From contig NZ_CP043575.1 of the NCBI RefSeq assembly GCF_014076495.1, forward strand, positions 2,914,001-2,978,000: DNA of 64,000 nt. Direction: 5' to 3'. The first letter of the stretch is position 1. Each line of letters begins with the position of its first letter. Source of the DNA: Comamonas koreensis. Its GTDB lineage: Bacteria; Pseudomonadota; Gammaproteobacteria; Burkholderiales; Burkholderiaceae_C. The translations under genes and the position numbers were made by a program. Shown here piece by piece: positions 24,593 to 33,060 of this stretch. The notes beneath the pieces are model-generated. The model was not told where the DNA came from, ran no database searches, and saw nothing but the letters and a program-made list of their open reading frames with translations.

Positions 24593-25087
24593 ATGGAAGC
24601 AGTCAGGAAATTTGCGGGTCAAGATTTGCCAGGGCTATACCTGGGTATGGCGACACCTGGCACTGAGCTAGATTTGGAGGGCAAGCGCCGGGTTGGGTGT
24701 GATGCCTATGTGCTTCGGCTGTGCTTCAATGGTGTCTACCTGCCGGCTGAAATACTGGCCAGGCGTGCTAAGTCCATGGGAATGCTGCTCAGTACCGCAA
24801 TGACAGATGGCAGCTTCCAAACTTGGCTGGTAGATCGCAATGAGCCTATGCGGCTCATCATTCATGGGCTGGAGCGTGTCGAGGTATGGCGGCAACGCCA
24901 ATCGGGGACTCTCCTGTTACGAGGTTTCGAGTTTGACGAGGGAGAGCTTCAGCGCTGGCCGCAAATTTGGATGTGCGGCACCAATCTCCGGGAGATGCAT
25001 GAGATCTTGGGGGAGATGCCGCACTGGCTCTCCGCGAGATACAAGGAGGTCAAGCGAGGGCCGCACCCTCATGTTCGACCAGGCTAA
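24593..25087 (+). CDS. Hypothetical protein in prophage
   Basis: 164-residue protein with no recognised domain. The ATG at 24593 (MEAVRKFAGQ) has GGAG 6 bases upstream; another ATG is at 24581. Mixed alpha-beta composition (YVLRLCFNGVYLPAEILARRAK, FQTWLVDRNEPMRLIIHGLERVEVW). It ends 4 bases before the convergent integrase stop. Confidence 0.6.
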   Translation: MEAVRKFAGQDLPGLYLGMATPGTELDLEGKRRVGCDAYVLRLCFNGVYLPAEILARRAKSMGMLLSTAMTDGSFQTWLVDRNEPMRLIIHGLERVEVWRQRQSGTLLLRGFEFDEGELQRWPQIWMCGTNLREMHEILGEMPHWLSARYKEVKRGPHPHVRPG

Positions 25088-25091
25088 AACT

Positions 25092-26149
25092 CTACCCAGC
25101 CAGAAGCTTGGTCTTCCATTCCCAATTTTCGTATCTGTCTCCGACCTTCTTGAACTGGGTGTAGCGCTGCGAGCTCTGCCAAGAGCGATGCCCTGAAACT
25201 TGCGCAACATGAGGAATGTTCCAGCCCATCTCAAACAACCGGCTGATCCCTTCATGTCGAAGGTCATGGAAATGTAGATCTTCAATTCCGAGTAGCTTGC
25301 ATGCTCGAGTAAAGCTCGTGCTGACAGACTCAGCGTTGTAGGGCCAGATGCGACCCTTTGCCACCTTGCGATTCTGAATGAGCTTGAGAGCTTCTGGCGG
25401 GAGGAGGGTGGTGACATCGTTGCCTATCTTTTCACCCGGGTTTTTCATGTCGCGAACGATGACCTCAGAGTTTTCCGCATCCACATCCTCGCCCAAGATG
25501 CGGCAGGTTTCCTCCTGTCGGCGCGTGGAGAATAGGCTGAACAGTATGATGTAGGTCATCGGGATAGAATCCTCCCGCTTTCGCTCATAGACCGAGTAGT
25601 AGGTCATGAGCTTGTTCAACTCCTCAAGAGTTGGGCGGCGTGTGCGCTGCTTTGACCTGGAAATGAGCCCAAGCTTTTCAGCCACCACGCGTGCGTCTTC
25701 ACAAGCTTGCTTGTCTAGGGGGTAGCCCGAAGCAGGACGGGCCACAGTGAAAATCGCGGAAAGGTGGGAAAGGTAGTTGCCTCGGGTTTGGGGCTGACTG
25801 GTAAGGCCTTCTAGGTACTTGATGACCGTCGCACTGTCGATCTGAGAGCAATGTGTCTCACCAAGCCAAGAGTTGGCAATTGTGCGCAGAACCTGATCCT
25901 TGGTCTTCCCGTGTGGCTTGAGCTTATCCCCCAGGTACTTCTGGATGACGACAGATAGGATTGGGTCTTCAGGTTTATCAAGGGCGCCAGGTTCCGCAAG
26001 CTCTGTCTCGCGCTTCTTGATCCAGGTTTTGGCGGCTGCTTCGCGGTCAAAGGTCTGGGTTTCAGCGTGAACGACCTTGCCCCCTTTTTGACGCGGACTT
26101 GGGCGGTGTAGCCCACGCTTCCGTCTTTGCGCTCACGGCGGATTATGGT
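25092..26149 (-). pseudogene. Tyrosine integrase (dusA-targeting) with a frameshift
   Basis: Site-specific recombinase of about 350 codons. The catalytic domain is complete: first Arg in FSTRRQEETCR, Lys in RDMKNPGEKIG, HxxR in HDLRHEGISR, second His in SGHRSWQ and nucleophile Tyr in QRYTQFKK. The arm and core-binding part reads KVVHAETQTFDREAAAKTWIKKRE, while the N-terminus GTIIRRERKDGSVGYTAQVRVKKG is in another frame. The switch is at a C5T5 run (26080-26089), where one extra base restores a single frame. No ATG precedes the N-terminal part; a GTG is at 26116. It sits next to dusA, the usual arrangement for this integrase group. Confidence 0.8.
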
Positions 26150-26162
26150 TCCCTTAGTCTCG

Positions 26163-26187
26163 GTGCAACATTGAAAAATTGTTGCAC
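26163..26187. repeat. Inverted repeat between integrase and dusA
   Basis: Perfect 8-base arms GTGCAACA (26163-26170) and TGTTGCAC (26180-26187) with a 9-base spacer. The same octamer TGTTGCAC occurs once at the other prophage end (16417-16424). Candidates are integrase arm sites or an operator. Confidence 0.5.
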
Positions 26188-26217
26188 TGAATGTAGCACC
26201 AAAGTGCTAAAAATGGC

Positions 26218-27291
26218 ATGAAATTAGATCAAATGGCATCGAATCAGACAGTTGAAAAATCGTTGGTTTCCATAGGGAAAACGCCTCTTCATTGGCCAGG
26301 ACGCATGTCCGTTGCGCCGATGATGGACTGGACCGACCGCCATTGCCGCTATTTTCACCGTCTGCTCACGCGCCAGACCTTGCTCTACACCGAGATGGTG
26401 ACGACCGGTGCGCTGATCCATGGGGATGTGGCGCGGCATTTGCGCTTTTCTGCAGAGGAACACCCGGTCGCCTTGCAGTTGGGCGGCAGTGAGCCCGCAG
26501 ACTTGGCCCAATGCGCCAAGCTGGCGCAGGACTGGGGCTATGACGAGGTCAACCTCAACTGCGGCTGCCCCAGCGAGCGTGTGCAGCGCGGCGCCTTTGG
26601 TGCCTGCCTGATGAACGAGAAGGAATTGGTGGCCGATGGCGTCAAGGCCATGCGCGATGGGGTGGACATTCCCGTAACGGTCAAACACCGCATTGGCATT
26701 GACAAAAATGAGAGCTATGCCTTTGTGCGTGACTTCATCGGTACGGTGGCCGAGGCCGGTTGCGAGGTATTTGTCGTGCATGCCCGCAATGCCTGGCTCA
26801 AGGGCTTGTCGCCCAAGGAGAACCGCGAGATTCCGCCGCTGCGCTATGAGGTGGTGGCGCAGCTGAAAAAGGACTTTCCGCAGCTGACCATCGCGATCAA
26901 TGGCGGCATTGCCGATGACGCCACGGTGCTGGAACAGCTGGACCAGGTCGATGGCGTAATGGTGGGGCGCGAGGCCTACCACAACCCCTGGTGGCTGGCC
27001 CGTTGGGATGCGCTGTTCTATGGCGCCGAGCCCAACAACGACATCAGCCGTGAATCGGTCGAAGAGGCGATGGTGCGCTACATGGAGCGCGAGGCTGCCG
27101 AGCACGGCACGCACTGGTACGCCATTGCCCGCCATATGCTGGGCCTGCGCCAGGGCATGCCCGGTGCGCGCCGCTGGCGCCAGGTCTGGAGCGACCACCG
27201 CATGAAGCATCTGCCACCGCACGAGGTCATGCAAGCGGCACTCACCAAGCCCGAACGCCAAACCGACGCGCCCGTTTTGGTAAATGTTTGA
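26218..27291 (+). CDS. dusA: tRNA-dihydrouridine(20/20a) synthase DusA
   Basis: FMN-dependent enzyme reducing U20/U20a in the tRNA D-loop, 357 residues. Signatures: SVAPMMDWTDRHCRYF, YTEMVTTGA, EEHPVALQLGGSEP, LNCGCPSERVQRGAFGACLM with the catalytic Cys, LSPKENREIPPL and NGGI. The first 28 residues (to HWPGR) come from the prophage, which restores a full-length reading frame after integration; they resemble the HWSGRFSVAPM region of E. coli DusA. ATG 26218 or 26233 may be used. A prophage-derived promoter must now drive it. Confidence 0.95.
   Translation: MKLDQMASNQTVEKSLVSIGKTPLHWPGRMSVAPMMDWTDRHCRYFHRLLTRQTLLYTEMVTTGALIHGDVARHLRFSAEEHPVALQLGGSEPADLAQCAKLAQDWGYDEVNLNCGCPSERVQRGAFGACLMNEKELVADGVKAMRDGVDIPVTVKHRIGIDKNESYAFVRDFIGTVAEAGCEVFVVHARNAWLKGLSPKENREIPPLRYEVVAQLKKDFPQLTIAINGGIADDATVLEQLDQVDGVMVGREAYHNPWWLARWDALFYGAEPNNDISRESVEEAMVRYMEREAAEHGTHWYAIARHMLGLRQGMPGARRWRQVWSDHRMKHLPPHEVMQAALTKPERQTDAPVLVNV
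26302..26327 (+). repeat. attR: 26-bp direct repeat within dusA
   Basis: Identical to 16317-16342. It encodes RMSVAPMMD of DusA, so the exchange point is at a conserved part of the gene. Confidence 0.9.
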
Positions 27292-27585
27292 TACGGCAAT
27301 GCCGGCGGCAGCTGGTCGTTGCTGGTCGCTGCCGATCGGTATTGCGCGGCAGCAGAGCGGCGGCATGCCCCTATGGCGCCCTCGCGCAGGCCTGATTTTC
27401 TTGCTAAATCCCTCTGGTGCCAAAGCGGCAGCGCCTGCCAACTGAAGCTCCGCGCCCGCTGGCAGCCCTGGCGGAGCCGGTAGCGGTTGCTATACTTCCC
27501 GCGATATATGCCGCCTTGGGCAGCGCCAATACGGTGCATGCCTGGGCGGCAAAGTGCAGACCAAACAAAGCACAAGGGATGAGGG

Positions 27586-29172
27586 ATGGGGGAAAAAAAT
27601 CCGCGATGGGCTCTGGGCCTGTTGTTGGCGGTGGGGTGGCTGGGCGCCCACCGCTTTTATCTGGGGCGTTATGCAAGCGCCGTGGCGCAGCTGGGCATCA
27701 GCGTGCTGTGCGCGGCGCTGTGGCTATGGGGAGGTCCCCTTGCACGCTGCGCGCCTTACCTGCTCGGGCCGGTGGTCTTTTGGCTGCTGCGGGATGGTTT
27801 TTGGTTGTTCGACTACTTTCGGGTCGAGGAAGACATGGATTCGCGCCTGTCCGCCTTTGCCCAGTCGCAGCTCGATGCGCAGGCATCGCAGCCAGCGGCG
27901 AGCGTGCAGGCTGCAGCAGCCCCGGCGCTTGCCTCTGTGGCCCAGTCCCTGGTGGCTGCAGCACCCTTGCCGCACCCCAAGTCCGATCCTGCAGCCGATC
28001 TACAGGCCGACAAAAAGTCGCTGGCCATCCAGATGGCGCAAAAGCATATTAGCGATGCGCTGGCACACCGGGATATCCAGACCGCGCATGCCGAGGCGGA
28101 CACCTTGGTCAGGTACCTGGCGCAGCGTAGCCGTAAACCGCAAAACGATCCCCATTTGGCGATGGCCTATCTGCTGCAGGGGATGACCTTCTACCAAACC
28201 GAACACCTCGATGCCGCGCGCAAAAAACTGCAGATGGGGGTGCATCTGGGCGCGGCTTTTGCCGAGCTGGCGCAACCGGTGCAGCAGGCGCAATCCTGTT
28301 TGCAGCGCCTGCGCGCGCCCAAGATGGCGCCGGGCACCACTGCCACCCCTGCACTGCAGCCAGGGCAGTACCCGCTGCTGATGCAAGCGCAGGACTGGGC
28401 GCAGGCATTGGCACTGTGTGAGCAGACCATTGGCTTGCAGACCGCCCAGAACGGGGATCTGCCCGATCTGGCGCAGCACCATCTGCATGCGATGGAGCTA
28501 GCCCAGCATCTGGGCGATACGGCGCGCCAACGTGGGCATGGCCAGGCCTTGCTGGCGCTGGCCGTGCGCGAGGGGGCTGCTGTGCCCGCCACGCTGCGGC
28601 GCCAGGCGCTGGAACGCCTGGGAGATGGGTACCAGGCGGAGGGGGAGCACCAGCGTGCTACGCAGCACTATGCGCAAGCGCTGGCGCTGGTCGATGTGCG
28701 CAGCGGGGTCAACGCCGCAGCCCAGGCCTTGGCACTGTGCGCGCTGTTGCAGCGCATGGCCGCCAGCCATGCAGCGCTGGGCGAGACGGCGCAGGCGCTG
28801 CAATGCTGGCAGCGGCTGGCGCTGTACGTGGACAGCTTTGACCGGCTGGACCAGCAAGGCCAGCGCATGCCCGATCCGGAGGCGGTGTCTGTCATGCTGG
28901 CCGGCTACGCAGCGTTTGCCATCCGCCTCCAGCCCGCGCGGGTCAAGCCCCTTGTGCAGCAGGCCTTGCGCATACAGCAGCGCAGTTGCCGGGGTTACTC
29001 GCTGGCAGCAGCGCGTGCCTATGAGGTGTTTGCGGATTTTCTGGCGGCGCACGGGCAGACCGATGCCCGCCGTAGCTACCTGAAAAAAGCGCTGCTGCTG
29101 GTGCAGATCTGTGACCCGGACAACAGCGCGCATCTGCAACAGCTCAAAACAGCGATAAGGGAGGCGGCATGA
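27586..29172 (+). CDS. TM2-domain protein with TPR-like repeats
   Basis: 528-residue membrane-anchored protein of unknown function. An N-terminal TM2 domain (about 7-70) shows WALGLLLAVGWLGAHRFYLGRY, the usual GAHRFYLG turn between two helices, then DYFRVEEDMDSR. A long Ala/Gln-rich helical part follows with TPR-like pairs, for example HRDIQTAHAEADTLVRYLAQ, AQDWAQALALCEQTIGL and GDGYQAEGEHQRATQHYAQAL. TATACT at about 27491 could be its -10. The stop overlaps the next start (ATGA), so the two proteins are made together. Confidence 0.75.
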   Translation: MGEKNPRWALGLLLAVGWLGAHRFYLGRYASAVAQLGISVLCAALWLWGGPLARCAPYLLGPVVFWLLRDGFWLFDYFRVEEDMDSRLSAFAQSQLDAQASQPAASVQAAAAPALASVAQSLVAAAPLPHPKSDPAADLQADKKSLAIQMAQKHISDALAHRDIQTAHAEADTLVRYLAQRSRKPQNDPHLAMAYLLQGMTFYQTEHLDAARKKLQMGVHLGAAFAELAQPVQQAQSCLQRLRAPKMAPGTTATPALQPGQYPLLMQAQDWAQALALCEQTIGLQTAQNGDLPDLAQHHLHAMELAQHLGDTARQRGHGQALLALAVREGAAVPATLRRQALERLGDGYQAEGEHQRATQHYAQALALVDVRSGVNAAAQALALCALLQRMAASHAALGETAQALQCWQRLALYVDSFDRLDQQGQRMPDPEAVSVMLAGYAAFAIRLQPARVKPLVQQALRIQQRSCRGYSLAAARAYEVFADFLAAHGQTDARRSYLKKALLLVQICDPDNSAHLQQLKTAIREAA

Positions 29173-29606
29173 GCGTGCAAGGACTTTTTTATGCGCTGCC
29201 GCGCCATGGCCTGCGGGGCTTGCTGGTCGAGCCATCGGCGATGGATGACTACCTGCAGCGCAGTGCTGCGCAAGGCGGGCCGCTCGCCATGCTGGACCAG
29301 GGCAGCCTGTGGCAGCAGGACATGCAGCGCCTGCCCGAGATCGAGCCCGGTGTGGCGGTGGAGGGCACCTTGGCCCAGCAGTGCTGGGCCTGGCCGGCCG
29401 ACCTGGTGACGGACAGTGCGCAACGGCTGGCCGCCATCAGCGCAGCCCAACTGGTGCAGCGTATGCATGCCTGGCAAAAGGCGCAGGATGGCAGCGTGCC
29501 CGATCTGGAAGCTCTGCGCCTGTGGGTGCGCCGGCAGGCCGCGTTGCGCGGCTTTTGGCAGGCAGCTGCCCAGCGGCGTGATGCCGTGCTGCTTTATGTG
29601 GTGTAG
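29169..29606 (+). CDS. Hypothetical protein coupled to the TM2-TPR gene
   Basis: 145-residue soluble protein that I do not recognise, starting MSVQGLFYALPRHGLRGLLVEPS. It overlaps the TM2-TPR gene by four bases, a sign of translational coupling. Features include a motif-like MLDQGSLWQQDMQRLPEIEPG and a C-terminal basic helix (RLWVRRQAALRGFWQAAAQRRD). Confidence 0.65.
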   Translation: MSVQGLFYALPRHGLRGLLVEPSAMDDYLQRSAAQGGPLAMLDQGSLWQQDMQRLPEIEPGVAVEGTLAQQCWAWPADLVTDSAQRLAAISAAQLVQRMHAWQKAQDGSVPDLEALRLWVRRQAALRGFWQAAAQRRDAVLLYVV

Positions 29607-29618
29607 CGCGGGCCGCGC

Positions 29619-30539
29619 TTAGCCCATCAGCGCCATCAACTCGGCGGCAGCGGCCTCGGGGTTGCCTGCGTTGACGATGGCGCGCACCACGGCGATCGAT
29701 CCGACACCGCTCTTGCGCACCTGCGCAAACTCTGCTGCCGAGATGCCACCAATAGCCACCTGGGGATAGCTGCGCGTCAATGCGGCATAGCGCTCCAAGC
29801 GTGCCAAGCCTTGCGGGACGGTGGCCATTTTCTTCAAGGTGGTCGGAAAGACCGCCCCCATCGCGATATAGCTGGGCTGGGCCTGGCTGGCACGCACCAT
29901 CTCGGCATAGCCATGGGTGCTGACGCCCAGGCGCACGCCGCTGGCGCGCAGCTCGGCTAACTCTTCGGGGCTGAGCGCATCGAGGTCTTCCTGGCCCAGG
30001 TGCACGCCATAGCTGCCCGCCGCAATCGCCTGGCGCCAGTGGTCGTTGATAAAGAGCAGGGAGCCGGTTCCCTCAACGGCGGCCACGGCTGCGGCGATCT
30101 CTGCAGCAATGGCCTGGGCGTCGTCGGATTTGAAGCGCAACTGCACCGTAGGCACGCCCGCGCGGGCCATGCGGCCCACCCATTCGGCCGTTGGCAGCAC
30201 GGCATAGAGGCCCAGCCACTGGGGGCAGGGCGCAAAGGCCTCAGGCCCGCCGCTGGTCAGCAGGCCAAAATCGGCGGCTTGCGTGGGCCAGGCCTGGGGA
30301 TCGAACTGGCCGGTGCGGGCGGTCTGCGCGCTCCAGGCGCTGGCCAGACATTCGGCATCGATGGCGATAAAGCCCAGTGCGCTGCAAGCGGCCAAGGCGC
30401 CGGCATAGACGGCATCGTGCTGGCGGTCTGCGGGCAGTGCGGGCGTGGGTTGCGGCGGAAAGCTGGCAAAGGCGGCCTGGTGGGCGGCCGTGATGGCCTG
30501 TGCGATCTGGGCTGGGGTGGAGGCGGCGTGCATGGGCAT
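29619..30539 (-). CDS. thiE: Thiamine phosphate synthase with N-terminal extension
   Basis: Joins HMP-PP and thiazole phosphate to thiamine phosphate. The C-terminal 190 residues are ThiE: QLRFKSDD, LFINDHWRQA, YGVHLGQEDL, GVSTHGYAEM, YIAMGAVFPTTLKK and VAIGGISAAEF supply the phosphate and Mg sites. The protein has 306 residues, about 100 more than ordinary ThiE; the extra N-terminal part (STPAQIAQAITAAHQAAF..., ALGFIAIDAECLASAWSA) is unrecognised. Last gene of the thiO-thiS-thiG-thiE operon, 6 bases after thiG. Confidence 0.9.
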   Translation of the reverse strand: MPMHAASTPAQIAQAITAAHQAAFASFPPQPTPALPADRQHDAVYAGALAACSALGFIAIDAECLASAWSAQTARTGQFDPQAWPTQAADFGLLTSGGPEAFAPCPQWLGLYAVLPTAEWVGRMARAGVPTVQLRFKSDDAQAIAAEIAAAVAAVEGTGSLLFINDHWRQAIAAGSYGVHLGQEDLDALSPEELAELRASGVRLGVSTHGYAEMVRASQAQPSYIAMGAVFPTTLKKMATVPQGLARLERYAALTRSYPQVAIGGISAAEFAQVRKSGVGSIAVVRAIVNAGNPEAAAAELMALMG

Positions 30540-30545
30540 GGCCTT

Positions 30546-31355
30546 TTAGTTGCTTTGGTGCCAGAACGGCGTGCCCAGCACCGGGGTGCTGGGTTGGGCC
30601 ATGTCCTGCGCCTGCATCGCGCCGGCGCGGAAGGCGGCGTGGCCAGCGGTGGTGGCATCGGCAAAGGCGCCGGCCATGGCGACCGGGTCTTGCGACAGCG
30701 CAACGGCGGTGTTCAGCAGCACGCCGTCAAAGCCCCATTCCATCACCTGGCAGGCATGGCTGGGCAGGCCCAGGCCCGCGTCGCAGATCAGCGGCACATC
30801 CAGGCGCTCGCGCAAGGTCTGCATCGCATACGGGTTGACGGGGCCACGGCCCGTGCCAATGGGGGCAGCCCAGGGCATGACGGCCTGGCAGCCCACATCG
30901 ACCAGGCGCTGGCAGAGCACCAGGTCCTCGGTGCAGTAGGGCAGCACCTGAAAACCGTCCTTGATCAGGATGGAGGCGGCCTCCACCAGGTTCAAGGTAT
31001 CGGGCTGCAAGGTGTAGTCGTCGCCAATCAGCTCCAGCTTGATCCAGGGCGTCTCGAACACCTCGCGCGCCATTTGCGCGGTGGTGATGGCCTCTTGCAG
31101 GCGCATGCACCCGGCGGTGTTGGGCAGGACCGGCACATTCAGGCGTTTGAGCAATGCCCAAAAATCGCTGCCGGTCTCGGCAGCGTTGCTGCCCTGGCGG
31201 CGCAGCGATGCGGTGACCATGGCAGGCTGGGCGCGGGCGACGGCCGCTTCCAGCACGGCGGGCGATGGGTAGCGCGAGGTGCCCAGCAGCAAGCGGCTTT
31301 GAAAACGCTGGCCATACAGCACCAGGGCGTCGTCGGAGGAGGGAGTGGCGTTCAT
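30546..31355 (-). CDS. thiG: Thiazole synthase ThiG
   Basis: TIM-barrel enzyme forming the thiazole phosphate of thiamine from DXP, dehydroglycine and the ThiS thiocarboxylate. Visible motifs: [28 protein letters not shown] with the Schiff-base Lys, [30 protein letters not shown] and [19 protein letters not shown]. At 269 residues it matches the family. It lies between thiS and thiE in one operon. Confidence 0.95.
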   Translation of the reverse strand: MNATPSSDDALVLYGQRFQSRLLLGTSRYPSPAVLEAAVARAQPAMVTASLRRQGSNAAETGSDFWALLKRLNVPVLPNTAGCMRLQEAITTAQMAREVFETPWIKLELIGDDYTLQPDTLNLVEAASILIKDGFQVLPYCTEDLVLCQRLVDVGCQAVMPWAAPIGTGRGPVNPYAMQTLRERLDVPLICDAGLGLPSHACQVMEWGFDGVLLNTAVALSQDPVAMAGAFADATTAGHAAFRAGAMQAQDMAQPSTPVLGTPFWHQSN

Positions 31356-31423
31356 GGCAAAGGCCTTGGGTAAATACGGGTCAGGGGCCGGGCGGGGGTG
31401 GCCCGGGCAGATGGCGCCGGCGC

Positions 31424-31627
31424 TTAGCCGCCAGTGACGGGCGAGATGACTTCGAGCTTGTCACCGGCTTGCAGCTGGCGGCTGTCGTACTGGCCCTTGG
31501 GCACAAATTCGGTGTTGACGGCCACGGCAAACGGCGGGCGCGGCTGCAGCTGCGCCAGGGCCACGGCGATGGTGGCGCCTTCGGGCAAGGCGGTGGCCTG
31601 GTTGTTCAAGAGAATCTGTATCGTCAT
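31424..31627 (-). CDS. thiS: Sulfur carrier protein ThiS
   Basis: 67-residue ubiquitin-like sulfur carrier ending in the required Gly-Gly (EVISPVTGG). The start at 31627 ([20 protein letters not shown]) gives the usual length; the longer frame runs into thiO. Thirty-one bases separate it from thiO. Confidence 0.93.
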   Translation of the reverse strand: MTIQILLNNQATALPEGATIAVALAQLQPRPPFAVAVNTEFVPKGQYDSRQLQAGDKLEVISPVTGG

Positions 31628-31658
31628 TTGTCTAGGCTCATCAGGGGGCTGCGGGCCA

Positions 31659-32771
31659 TCAGGCGCCCGCGAGCAGGCGCACATCCAGATCGAAGCGCGT
31701 TGCCAGGGGTGATTGGCCGGTCAGCAGTAGCTCGACCGCGCAGTCCAGCACCGCTGGCGAGATCATGAAGCCGTGGCGGTAGAGGCCATTGACCTCCAGC
31801 ACCCTTGGCCGCACCTGGCGGATGGCTGGCAGATTATCGGGCAAAGTCGGGCGGCACTGGGTGTTGATCTCCAGGATGCGTGCCTCGGCAAAGCCGCTGT
31901 GCACGGTGTAGGCGGCGCTCAGTAGCTCCATCGCCGAGCGCACGCTGGCCGGCGACATGTCATCGGACTCGATCTCGGTGGCGCCGATGACAAAATGGCG
32001 GTCCTGCTTGGGCGCGATGTAGATCGGGTAGCGCGGGTGCATCAGGCGCGTGGGGCGGCGCAGCTGCACCTCTGGGGCATGCACACGCAGCACCTCGCCG
32101 CGCACGCCGCGCAGCTGGCTCCACTGGGGTTTGGCGCCCAGGCCGCGGGTGTCGATCAGCAGATCGGGCTGGCCCTGCGCACCGGGCGAGAAGTCATCCA
32201 GCTCGCGCGCCTGGTGCCAGTGCAGGCGCACGCCCCGGGCCTGCAGCGCCGGCACCAGTGCGGCCAGCAGTTGGCGATTGTCCAACTGCCCTTCACCTGG
32301 CAGGTAGTAGGCCGCCTGAAAATGGCCCGCCAGCGCTGGCTCCAGCTCGGCGATCTGCGCACGGTCCAGCATTTGCAAAGGCGGCAGCTCCGGAATGGCA
32401 GCCTGCGTGCGCTGCAAGATGCCATGAAAGCGCTGGGCTTCGGGTGCGTCTTGCCGGTGCCAGACCACCAGGGTGCCCGCCTGCTGCAAAAACACTGGCG
32501 CCTCCAACTGCGCAAGCAACGCGGGCCAGCGCTGCAGCCCGTACTGGCCCATGCGCACCACGCCGTGCTCGGTCACGGCCGATTCGGCCAGGGGCGCCAG
32601 CATGGCGGCGGCCACGCGCGCTGCAGCATGCTCAGCGTCTGGCCCGCCCCGGTCGTACAGATCGATGGAAAAGCCGCGCCCCGACAGCTCCAGCGCCATC
32701 AGCCGGCCCAGCAGGCCAGCGCCCAAAATGGTGATACGGGATTGGGGAGAAATGAAGGGCGGAGAGGACAT
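31659..32771 (-). CDS. thiO: Glycine oxidase ThiO (FAD-dependent)
   Basis: Oxidises glycine to the imine used for the thiazole ring, the aerobic alternative to ThiH. A DAO-type flavoprotein of 370 residues: FAD-binding ITILGAGLLGRLMALELSGRG near the N-terminus, a central LIDTRGLGAK, and C-terminal PRVLEVNGLYRHGFMISPAV. The start at 32771 (MSSPPFISPQ) follows the riboswitch; the 21-codon longer frame would run into it. First gene of the operon. Confidence 0.92.
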   Translation of the reverse strand: MSSPPFISPQSRITILGAGLLGRLMALELSGRGFSIDLYDRGGPDAEHAAARVAAAMLAPLAESAVTEHGVVRMGQYGLQRWPALLAQLEAPVFLQQAGTLVVWHRQDAPEAQRFHGILQRTQAAIPELPPLQMLDRAQIAELEPALAGHFQAAYYLPGEGQLDNRQLLAALVPALQARGVRLHWHQARELDDFSPGAQGQPDLLIDTRGLGAKPQWSQLRGVRGEVLRVHAPEVQLRRPTRLMHPRYPIYIAPKQDRHFVIGATEIESDDMSPASVRSAMELLSAAYTVHSGFAEARILEINTQCRPTLPDNLPAIRQVRPRVLEVNGLYRHGFMISPAVLDCAVELLLTGQSPLATRFDLDVRLLAGA

Positions 32772-32817
32772 GTTTTGTGCTTGGCAATAGACAAAACAGT
32801 GCGCGCAGCTGCCGAAA

Positions 32818-32937
32818 ACTCCCCACGCCAGCATGACCTGGATCGGGTTGCGGAGCGCTACCGTGGCGGCGCGCTCCAGGGTCTGATCTCAGTCGCGCTG
32901 CAGCCAAAGCGCTGCAGGGACACCCCTGTTTCGTCTC
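32818..32937 (-). promoter_or_regulatory. TPP riboswitch upstream of thiO-S-G-E
   Basis: On the minus strand the leader contains the THI-box parts in order: ACAGGGGTGTCC, a variable hairpin GCAGCGCTTTGGCTGCAGC, then CTGAGAT, a second variable arm GGAGCGCGCC...GCGCTCC, and ACCCGATCCAGGTCATGC followed by TGGCGTGGGGAG. These match the conserved GGGGTGC, CTGAGA and ACCTGA-CTGGATAATGCCAGCG-GGGA core of TPP aptamers. It begins about 165 bases before thiO and would shut the operon off when thiamine pyrophosphate is plentiful, probably by hiding the thiO ribosome site. Confidence 0.88.
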
Positions 32938-33060
32938 AAGCTGCATTAAAGCACAGCGCTGCGCTGCAACCACCGTGCAGTGTCAAGCCGTCGTCACAAT
33001 CGTGGATAATTTTGCCCAGGCCGGGCCAGTGTTGCCCGGCATTGTTTTTGGACTGCAGCC

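Larger units (their letters stand above)
16317..26327. mobile_element. Defective prophage integrated in dusA (about 10 kb)
   Basis: Region bounded by a 26-bp direct repeat of dusA coding sequence, with a tyrosine integrase gene next to the right end reading away from dusA. Internal genes are phage-like (PrtN-like activator, ASCH protein, cytosine methyltransferase, endolysin, spanins, SRAP protein) together with cargo (BLUF, YoaK, IPTL-CTERM). No capsid, tail, terminase or replication genes remain. Two phage genes are truncated face to face at about 20110, an IS fragment replaces the sequence upstream of prtN, and the integrase is frameshifted. The unit is therefore probably immobile on its own. 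Base composition is visibly more AT-rich than the flanks at 20960-21120 and 22510-23340. Confidence 0.9.
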
